Both the position numbers and the translations under genes were made by a program. This document shows positions 1 to 5,742 of a stretch of DNA of 5,742 nt, piece by piece. The notes under the pieces are model-generated. The model saw only the letters and a program-made list of their open reading frames with translations. It searched no databases and had not been told where the DNA came from. Where the stretch lies: contig JAFLCR010000144.1 of assembly GCA_017302755.1 (NCBI GenBank), positions 1 through 5,742 on the forward strand. The letters run 5' to 3'. This stretch comes from Alphaproteobacteria bacterium (GTDB lineage: Bacteria; Pseudomonadota; Alphaproteobacteria; Rickettsiales; JAFLCR01). Position 1 is the stretch's first letter. Each line of letters opens with the position of its first letter.

Positions 1-1800
1 GATGCGCTCGATCAGCGCCGGCTGCACGCGCCTGCCGCCGTTGGCAATAATGGCATAGGCGTTGGTAAGCCGCAGTAGCGTCGTCTCCGCCGCGCCGAGC
101 ACGAGGGAGAAATTCCTGGGCACCTTGTCATAGATGCCAGCGCGCGTGGCCGTTTCGATGATGTTGTCGATGCCGAGCCGCAAAGCCAGGCGCACAGTCA
201 TGGCGTTGCGCGAATGCTCCACGCCTTTACGAAGCGTCGAAGGACCGTAGAACTTGCCAGTGTAATTCTCCGGCCTCCACATCGGCTGGCCCGGCCCTTG
301 GGAAAGCTCCACCGGCGCGTCGAGAATGATCGAGGAAGGGGTGAACCCGCGCTCCAGCGCGGTCACATAAACGAAGGGTTTAAACGCCGAGCCGGGTTGG
401 CGGCGGGCCTGGGTCGCGCGGTTGAATTCCGTGACGCCGTAACCGTAGCCGCCCACCATCGCCAGCACCCGGCCGGTGAAGGGATCCATCACCACCATCG
501 CGCCGTTCACCTGCGGTACCTGACGCAGGAAATAATCGACCTTGCCTTCGCTTTCCTTCTCCTCGACGAGAATCACGTCGCCAGGTTTGAGCGCGTCCGA
601 TGGCTTGGCAATCTCGGCGCCGTAGCGCTGCTCAGGTAGCCATTTCCTGGCCCATTTCATGTTCTCAAACGGCATTATGCCCGTATTGCCTCCGGGCAGA
701 CCCAGTTCCACCGCGTTGGCTTTAAGCGCCAGCACCACGGCCAGCTTCCAGTTCTCGGTGAGCGGCGGCTTGGGCACTCCCGCCAGGCCGTCCTGCCAGT
801 ATTTGAGGCTCGCCACCTGTGCCACCGGCCCGCGGTAGCCATGGCGCTGATCATAGCTTTCCAGCGCCTCGCGCATGGCGCGTTGCGCGATGCCCTGAAG
901 GTTCGGATCAAGCGTGGTGCGCACCGCGAGGCCACCTTTGTATAGCGTATCACTGCCATACTGTTCGATCAGCTGGCGGCGAACCTCCTCGGCGAAGAAT
1001 TCGGCAGTGGCAGTTTCTGTTTCGTCGCGCGTGCGGGTGACGATGGGCGTGGCAATGGCGAGCTTCGCCTCATCGACGGTGACATAGCCGTCTTCCAGCA
1101 TGCGGCCGATCACCCAGTCGCGGCGCTCTTTGGCACGGTCGTAGTGAACGCGCGGATTGTAGTTATTAGGCGCTTTCGGCAGGACGGCCAGGAACGCAGC
1201 TTCTTCGAGCGTCAATTCATCAAGCGATTTATTGAAATAGTTGAGTGCCGCAGCCGCTACACCGTAGGAATTGAAGCCCAGATAGATCTGGTTCATGTAG
1301 AGCTCAAGAATCCTGTCCTTGCTGTAGACTTTACTGATGCGGAAGGAAAGGATGGCTTCCTTGATCTTGCGTTCAACGGATTTCTCGTTGGTAAGCAGGA
1401 AGTTCTTCACCACCTGCTGAGTAATGGTGGAGCCTCCCACCAGGTTCTGATCCCTGCCCTGGCTGATGGTTTCGACGTTCTGCAGGATGGCGCGCCCCAT
1501 GCCCATGAAATCGATGCCGGAATGCTCGTAGAAATTTTTGTCCTCCGCCGAGATGAAGGCCTGGAGCACGTGTTTCGGAATCGCCTTCACCGGCACGAAG
1601 CTGCGCTTTTCCGTAGCGTATTCCGCCACCAGGCGGCCGTCGCCGGCATAGAGGCGGGTCACCATCGGCGGGTCGTATTCAGCAAGCTGCTGGGTATCAG
1701 GCAGATCCTTGCCGTAATAGTAAACCACATAACTCACCGCCAGCACGGCGATGATGGCGAGCATGAAAAACAGCGCTGCAAGATTGGCCAGAAGGCGCAT
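1..1800 (-). CDS. mrcA: Penicillin-binding protein 1A, bifunctional transglycosylase/transpeptidase (3' end outside window)
   Basis: This gene makes a class A penicillin-binding protein, an inner-membrane enzyme that polymerises lipid II into glycan strands and cross-links them in the periplasm. I translated 600 open codons from the ATG at 1800-1798. Residues 4-30 form one membrane anchor after a very short cytoplasmic end. The GT51 glycosyltransferase motifs follow in order: EDKNFYEHSGID (86-97, catalytic Glu86), GGSTITQQ (122-129), RKIKEAIL (144-151), KDRILELYMNQIYLG (161-175) and an RRDWVIGRM stretch (226-234). A middle region, about 320-425, resembles the OB-like domain typical of PBP1A. 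The transpeptidase domain shows the SxxK box GSAFKPF with nucleophile Ser471 and Lys474, and the SxN box Ser530-Arg-Asn532. The KTG box should lie beyond the left edge, so the gene is cut by the window and not visibly damaged. It follows the amidase gene by 14 bases, suggesting co-transcription. The name ponA is also used for this family. Confidence 0.96.
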   Translation of the reverse strand, partial: MRLLANLAALFFMLAIIAVLAVSYVVYYYGKDLPDTQQLAEYDPPMVTRLYAGDGRLVAEYATEKRSFVPVKAIPKHVLQAFISAEDKNFYEHSGIDFMGMGRAILQNVETISQGRDQNLVGGSTITQQVVKNFLLTNEKSVERKIKEAILSFRISKVYSKDRILELYMNQIYLGFNSYGVAAAALNYFNKSLDELTLEEAAFLAVLPKAPNNYNPRVHYDRAKERRDWVIGRMLEDGYVTVDEAKLAIATPIVTRTRDETETATAEFFAEEVRRQLIEQYGSDTLYKGGLAVRTTLDPNLQGIAQRAMREALESYDQRHGYRGPVAQVASLKYWQDGLAGVPKPPLTENWKLAVVLALKANAVELGLPGGNTGIMPFENMKWARKWLPEQRYGAEIAKPSDALKPGDVILVEEKESEGKVDYFLRQVPQVNGAMVVMDPFTGRVLAMVGGYGYGVTEFNRATQARRQPGSAFKPFVYVTALERGFTPSSIILDAPVELSQGPGQPMWRPENYTGKFYGPSTLRKGVEHSRNAMTVRLALRLGIDNIIETATRAGIYDKVPRNFSLVLGAAETTLLRLTNAYAIIANGGRRVQPALIERI

Positions 1801-1804
1801 GAAT

Positions 1805-1811
1805 CTTTCCT
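1805..1811 (-). promoter_or_regulatory. Ribosome binding site of the PBP1A gene
   Basis: Read on the minus strand this is AGGAAAG, with the AGGA core seven bases before the ATG at 1800. It lies entirely in the 14-base gap after the amidase stop codon. It supports the chosen PBP1A start, which also places the membrane anchor right at the N-terminus as expected. Confidence 0.7.
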
Positions 1812-1814
1812 AAC

Positions 1815-3026
1815 TCACTTCCAAGGCATGTTGGGATGCTTCTGGAAATAGGCATCCACCGCCCGGGTGATGCTGCGGATGATGCGCGAGCGGTAGTTTT
1901 CTGACAACAACTCTTTTTCATCCTTCGGATTGGAAAGAAAACCCATCTCCACCAGTACGGCGGGCACATCGGGCGCCTTGAGCACCGCGAAACCGGCGAA
2001 GCGGTGCGTATTCTCGAGAATGCGCACTTCGCGGCCAAGTGCTCCCACCAGCATTTCGGCGAATTCGGAGGAGCGGTTTTTGGTTTCGCGCTGGGCGAGG
2101 TCTATCAGGATGTTGGTCACATCCTCGTCCTCCTTGGAGAGGTCGATACCGGCGATAATATCGGCTTTGTTTTCCGATTGCGCCAACGCCTCGGCCTCTT
2201 TGTCGGAGGCGGTATCGGAGAGCGTATACACCGAAAGCCCCCTCGCCTGTTCATCCTCCGTCGAGTCGGCATGAAGCGACAGGAAAAGCTGCCCCCCCGC
2301 CTTGCGGGCAATAGCAATGCGGTCGCGCAGCTTGATGAAGCGGTCGTCACCGCGCGTCAGCACCACGCGGTATCGCCCCGTTGCTTCCAAAGCACGCTTG
2401 AGGGCCATGCCATACGAAAGAGTAAAGTTTTTTTCCTGATTGCCACGCACGCTGATCGCGCCCGGATCAACGCCGCCATGGCCTGGATCGATAACGATCA
2501 CCGGCTTCAGCCGCTCGGCGATCAGCCGCTCGGGCCGGCTTTGCGGAATCGGCGTGTAGGCGGGACGAGCCGTGCGCGACGGCTCCACCAGGGAGGATGG
2601 CTCTGAAACCTGTCCCGACAGCGCAAAGGAGACGCGGATTTCAACCCCCCGCCCCGCCGCCACGGCAATAGCGCGCTTGATGGCGGTTTTCTGCTGCATA
2701 TCCAGCACCAGGCGCGTCACTCCCGGCTTCGGCCAGCCATGCCGCAGAGAAGTCACCCCGGGAAGAAGCCGTTGCTCTTCCATAGCATTTTTGGGCATTT
2801 TCCATTCCACATCCGTGATGTCGAGCACCAGACGCGGCGGATTGGCAAGGGTATATGCCTTGAACGGGGCATTTCCCGAAAGCGCCACTGCAAGCTCCGG
2901 GCCCGCCTCGCCCGTGCGCAACTCTACTGCCGTCACGGCGGATCTCGCCGCCGCCAGCGCGGCTTCTCCCCCGAAAGAGAGAAACAAAATAATAAGAAAG
3001 TATCGTAGGTTAACAAATGAACGCAT
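1815..3026 (-). CDS. amiC: N-acetylmuramoyl-L-alanine amidase, AMIN plus Amidase_3 (AmiC type)
   Basis: This is a complete 403-residue periplasmic zinc amidase that cuts the bond between N-acetylmuramic acid and the stem peptide, the step that splits septal peptidoglycan during division. Residues 1 to about 26 look like a Sec signal peptide (hydrophobic FLIILFLSF core, then ALAA); I see no twin-arginine motif. Residues about 33-135 match an AMIN septum-targeting domain, followed by a proline- and arginine-rich linker (about 138-172). The Amidase_3 domain starts at VIVIDPGHGG. Expected zinc ligands are His183, Glu198 (RGNQEKN) and His252 (SLHAD), and the catalytic Glu360 lies in VEMGFLSNP. The charged segment about 272-320 corresponds to the insertion that, in AmiB/AmiC relatives, folds over the active site until a LytM-type activator displaces it; that such control applies here is inference. 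The gene ends in TGA and is followed after 14 bases by PBP1A. The start is the ATG giving a full signal peptide, although its ribosome binding site is weak. Confidence 0.95.
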   Translation of the reverse strand: MRSFVNLRYFLIILFLSFGGEAALAAARSAVTAVELRTGEAGPELAVALSGNAPFKAYTLANPPRLVLDITDVEWKMPKNAMEEQRLLPGVTSLRHGWPKPGVTRLVLDMQQKTAIKRAIAVAAGRGVEIRVSFALSGQVSEPSSLVEPSRTARPAYTPIPQSRPERLIAERLKPVIVIDPGHGGVDPGAISVRGNQEKNFTLSYGMALKRALEATGRYRVVLTRGDDRFIKLRDRIAIARKAGGQLFLSLHADSTEDEQARGLSVYTLSDTASDKEAEALAQSENKADIIAGIDLSKEDEDVTNILIDLAQRETKNRSSEFAEMLVGALGREVRILENTHRFAGFAVLKAPDVPAVLVEMGFLSNPKDEKELLSENYRSRIIRSITRAVDAYFQKHPNMPWK

Positions 3027-3087
3027 GTCGCCGCCATCGTAGCAGAAACGTCCTTCATGTCCATCTGTCCGTGGTGGTGAAAATCGG

Positions 3088-3116
3088 TTGGCAGGGAGGA
3101 GGTTATCCGTTATGGT
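3088..3116 (+). promoter_or_regulatory. Candidate sigma70-type promoter for rne
   Basis: TTGGCA (3088-3093, five of six matches to the -35 consensus) and TATGGT (3111-3116, four of six to the -10 consensus) are separated by exactly 17 bases. Transcription would start near 3123 and give an rne leader of about 270 bases. The match is good in spacing, moderate in sequence, and chance occurrences of this quality are common, so this is a prediction only. Confidence 0.35.
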
Positions 3117-3381
3117 GGCTTTGGAATTATGCGGAAGTCAATAGCTTCGCTCTCGTTGCGATGGATTGGCGGCACGCTTCCCCCATTACCGCCGCGGCAC
3201 CCTCTATTGCCCGGAGCGTAACACTACTGGTTGGCGCGTTAAGGACGTATGTTTGGAACGAACAAGGATGAAAATGCACACGCCCCGCGCCGTAACGAAA
3301 TCCCAAAATGCAGCGTCCCGTGAAAGGCCTGGCCCCGTCCATGACTGAACCAGCGACAAGCCGCCTTGAGCCGACGCCAAT

Positions 3382-3385
3382 GGAG
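3382..3385 (+). promoter_or_regulatory. Ribosome binding site of rne
   Basis: GGAG lies seven bases before the ATG at 3393. It decides the start in favour of this ATG over the in-frame TTG at 3366, and the resulting N-terminus, MTKRMLIDASHPEETRV, is the usual beginning of alphaproteobacterial RNase E. Confidence 0.65.
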
Positions 3386-3392
3386 AAACTGC

Positions 3393-5742
3393 ATGACCAA
3401 GCGCATGCTTATCGATGCGTCGCACCCGGAGGAAACCCGGGTCGTCCTCACCACCGGCAGCCGGATCGAAGAATTCGACTTCGCCACCTCGACTAAGAAG
3501 CAACACAAAGGCAACATCTACCTCGCCAAGATCACGCGCGTGGAGCCGTCGCTCCAGGCGGCGTTCGTCGAGTATGGCGAAGGACGTCAGGGCTTCCTGC
3601 CTTTTGCCGAAATCCACCCTGATTAGTATCAGATTCCGGTTGCCGACCGCGAGCGCCTGCTCGCCGAGGAAATCTCCGAGGATCCGGGCGAGGAAGCCCC
3701 TCCCGCCGAAGCGCCGGAAATTTTTTCCGAGGAAGACGCTTTCCCGGAAGCAATGCCCGCCTCTGAAGCCTATGCAGACGCCCCGCTCGCTATTGTAGAA
3801 AATGATGAGCTGCTTCGGGAGGAATCCTCCCAGGAAACATCCGAGGAATGGGCAGCTTCGGGGGATGCGCCCATCATCGCCGTCCCGCAGGACGACCTTC
3901 CGGAAGAAACCTCTTCCTCCGAACCGACCGCCGAGCATAGCGCCGAACCCGCCCTCGACCAGGATGTCGAAACCCTCGCCGACGCCGACGAGGACGCCGA
4001 ATCTCGCAAGCGCTTCCGTTTCCTGCGCCGCTACCGCATCCAGGAAGTTATCAAGCGCGGGCAGATCGTGCTGGTGCAGGTGCTCAAGGAAGAGCGCGGC
4101 AACAAGGGCGCATCGCTCACCACCTATATCTCCCTGGCCGGCCGCTACTGCGTGCTGATGCCCAACACGCTGCGTTCCGGCGGCGTATCGCGTAAAATCG
4201 CCAACGCCGAGGACCGCCGCCGCCTGAAGCAGGTCGCCGAACGGTTCGACCTGCCCAAGGGCATGAGCATCATCATCCGCACCGCCGGTTCCGACCGCGA
4301 GCCGGAGGAAATCTACCGCGATTACGAATACCTGATCCGCCTGTGGGATAAGATCCGCGAGGATACCCTCGCCTCCACCGCCCCCGCGCTGGTGCACGAA
4401 GAGGGTGACCTTATCAAGCGCTCCATCCGCGACCTGTACCAAAGCGCCGTTGAGGAAATCCTGGTTGAGGGTGAAACCGCTTTCCTAAGCGCCCGAGGCT
4501 TCATGGAAACGCTCATGCCGAACCATGTGGGTAAGGTGAAGCAATATCAGAGCCAGATTCCCCTCTTCCATGCCTATGATGTGGAAGACCAGCTGATCGG
4601 CATGACCGACCCGGTGGTGACGCTGCATTCGGGCGCGTATATTGTCATCAACCCGACGGAAGCGCTGGTATCAATCGACGTCAACTCCGGCCGCGCCACC
4701 GGCGAGCGCAACATCGAGGAAACGGCGACCAAGGCCAACATCGCAGCCGCCCACGAAATCGCCCGTCAGCTGCGACTGCGCGATTTGGCGGGGCTGATCG
4801 TCATCGATTTCATCGACATGAACGAGCAGCGCAACCGTCGTGCCGTCGAACGCACCCTCAAGGATGCGCTCAAACAGGACCGTGCTCGCATCCAACTCTC
4901 GCGCATCAGCGCCTTCGGGTTGCTGGAAATGTCGCGCCAGCGTCTGCGGCCCAGTATTTCCGAGCTCAACATGGTCTCCTGCCCGCATTGCGAGGGCAGC
5001 GGGCTGGTGCGCTCCACGGAATCCATGGCGCTGCACATTCTGCGCGCCATCGAGAAAGAGGCTTCTGCCAGCCGCCGCGACCAGATTGTGGTCACCACAA
5101 CCTCGCGGGTGGCGTCCTACATGCTCAACCTCAAGCGCGAGTCGCTGGAGGCGGTGGAGGAGCGCTACGACGTGCGCGTATTCATCGAAATCGACGACCG
5201 GGTGGCTCACCCCGGCTTCCGCATTGAAACCAGTCATTCCTCGGACGGCGGCTACATACTGGCCGAGGAAAAGAAATTCGCCAAGCTTACCGAGCAGGAC
5301 GACTCGCGTGGCCGCCGCCGCCGCGGCAGGGGCCGGCGCGGGGGCGAAGATCGCCATCGCGGAGAGGATCGCAACCGCAATGACGAGCGTGGCGGGCGTG
5401 AGGATCGCCGCCAGCAGCGCTCTGAACCCGAAATGGTGGAAAGCGCGGGTGACTATCCCGGTAATGAACCCGTGGACACTTTCGGCGAAACGCAGCCGCG
5501 CCGTGAAGGGCGCGGACGGCGCAACCGCCGTGGACGCGGCGGACGCCGCAACCAGCAGCAGGATTCCCTGCCCGCCACCGGCGCGCCCGAAGGCGAGGAT
5601 TTCGCTCACATGATCGAGGACATGCCCCTTCCCGTCAGCGTGGAAGGCGCAGGCGACGCCTCAGGCTTCGCTGAATCCGAAAGCGGCACCGGCGCTTCTG
5701 GCGAAGAACGCCAGGGCCGTCGCCGCGGACGACGTGGCGGGC
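3393..5742 (+). CDS. rne: Ribonuclease E, interrupted by an in-frame UAG at codon 78 (3' end outside window)
   Basis: RNase E is the endonuclease that starts decay of most mRNAs, matures rRNA and tRNA precursors, and scaffolds the degradosome. Codons 1-77 give the first half of the S1 RNA-binding domain (GNIYLAKITRVEPSLQAAF, FVEYGEGRQGFLPF). Codon 78 is TAG. The same frame then stays open to the window edge, 783 codons in all. After an acidic insert (about 85-204) the S1 fold resumes (EERGNKGASLTTYISLAG), followed by the RNase H-like and DNase I-like core. Catalytic metal-binding aspartates are Asp429 (SIDVNSGRAT) and Asp472 (VIDFIDM), 43 residues apart as for Asp303 and Asp346 in E. coli. 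The zinc-link CPHC is Cys530 and Cys533, 101 residues after Asp429, again matching E. coli. An arginine-rich tail begins near 639. Taken literally, the stop leaves only a 77-residue fragment, so this is either a pseudogene, a read-through gene or a sequence error; the intact remainder argues against long-standing decay. RNase G is unlikely because of the long tail. Confidence 0.93.
3624..3626 (+). other. In-frame amber stop inside rne
   Basis: TAG sits between GAT (Asp77) and TAT CAG ATT CCG (Tyr-Gln-Ile-Pro). Relatives have two tyrosines in this HPDYYQIP-like stretch, so the expected codon is TAC or TAT, one base away from TAG. There is no frame change on either side. The only complete gene in the window ends in TGA, so the window cannot show whether UAG normally terminates in this organism. 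Confidence 0.9.
3645..4004 (+). other. Acidic low-complexity insertion within the RNase E S1 domain
   Basis: About 120 residues (85-204) separate the two halves of the S1 domain, where E. coli RNase E has a short loop. Roughly a third of the residues are Glu or Asp and only about two are Arg or Lys; Ala, Pro and Ser make up much of the rest. It is probably disordered. Insertions at this place are known in alphaproteobacterial RNase E proteins; the role of this one is unknown. It starts a few codons after the in-frame TAG. Confidence 0.75.
5304..5742 (+). other. Arginine-rich disordered C-terminal tail of RNase E (partial)
   Basis: From about residue 638 the protein changes to blocks of Arg and Gly (RGRRRRGRGRRGG near 639, RREGRGRRNRRGRGGRR near 704, RRRGRRGG at the window edge) separated by acidic, Gly/Ser/Pro-rich spacers. 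This alternating-charge layout is what the scaffold half of RNase E looks like in alphaproteobacteria, where it binds RNA and degradosome partners and, in Caulobacter, drives condensate formation. Partner-binding motifs would lie beyond the window and are not seen. Confidence 0.8.

Larger units (their letters stand above)
3027..3392. other. Divergent intergenic region between amiC and rne
   Basis: These 366 bases separate two start codons that point away from each other, so they should hold the promoters of both the amidase/PBP1A unit and rne, plus the rne leader. I find one plausible plus-strand promoter (3088-3116) and the rne ribosome binding site. I see no convincing small gene: the short open frames here have no recognisable protein features. 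RNase E mRNAs in other bacteria have long leaders through which the enzyme controls its own level, so a leader of about 270 bases would fit, but I could not identify a specific conserved hairpin. Confidence 0.6.

Noticed and set aside
1144..1851. A 235-codon plus-strand open frame opposite PBP1A
   Set aside because: It overlaps the glycosyltransferase motifs of PBP1A in antisense and shows no family features of its own.
3120..3150. TTGACT on the minus strand as a -35 box for amiC
   Set aside because: It matches five of six -35 bases, but no acceptable -10 box lies 16-18 bases downstream, so I do not call a promoter.
3204..4442. A 412-codon open frame on the minus strand opposite rne
   Set aside because: It runs antisense to conserved RNase E codons and across the promoter side of the gap. 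Its translation is low in recognisable motifs and rich in Gly, Arg and Val as expected for the reverse of GC-rich codons. It does not explain the amber codon.
4671..5609. A 312-codon minus-strand open frame opposite the RNase E core and tail
   Set aside because: It is a shadow of the catalytic core and the arginine-rich tail. The Ala-rich runs are the reverse complement of Arg and Gly codons.
4840..5613. A 257-codon plus-strand open frame overlapping the 3' part of rne
   Set aside because: It is in a different frame from the RNase E core, which carries clear conserved motifs throughout this stretch. The protein is Ala/Ser/Arg-rich with no recognisable domain.
3393..5742. Frameshift as the cause of the rne interruption
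   Set aside because: The frame is identical on both sides of codon 78 and no compensating indel is needed; only a one-base substitution explains it.

Overview
The window carries three housekeeping genes of the kind found together in alphaproteobacteria, with moderately high GC: a penicillin-binding protein 1A gene (minus strand, running off the left edge), an N-acetylmuramoyl-L-alanine amidase of the AmiC type (minus strand, complete) and a ribonuclease E gene (plus strand, running off the right edge). The alphaproteobacterial assignment is an inference from the divergent rne / amiC / PBP1A order, the sequence style of the RNase E start, and the long acidic insertion inside its S1 domain. I cannot name a genus.

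Layout: positions 1-1800 encode the first 600 residues of PBP1A on the minus strand. 1815-3026 encode the amidase just upstream of it (14 bases between the two genes), so the two envelope genes read as one transcription unit leaving a 366-base divergent intergenic region (3027-3392). That region contains one reasonable sigma70-like promoter facing rne and an rne ribosome binding site. From 3393 to the right edge the plus strand encodes RNase E: N-terminal S1 domain half, acidic insert, second S1 half, catalytic core with both metal-binding aspartates and the zinc-link cysteines, then an arginine-rich disordered tail.

The notable anomaly is an in-frame amber codon (TAG, 3624-3626) at codon 78 of rne, where the family has the first tyrosine of a conserved HPDYYQIP-like stretch. 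The reading frame is the same before and after it, nothing else in the downstream 705 codons is broken, and the catalytic-site spacing matches E. coli RNase E exactly. So either this is a single-base sequencing or assembly error, a recent nonsense mutation, or a codon that is read through or suppressed.

Functionally, the amidase and PBP1A act on opposite sides of peptidoglycan turnover (cleavage of stem peptides at division; polymerisation and cross-linking of glycan strands), while RNase E is the main mRNA decay and rRNA processing endonuclease. I see no mobile element, CRISPR array, tRNA, rRNA, toxin-antitoxin or defence gene, and no evidence of a new multi-gene system.
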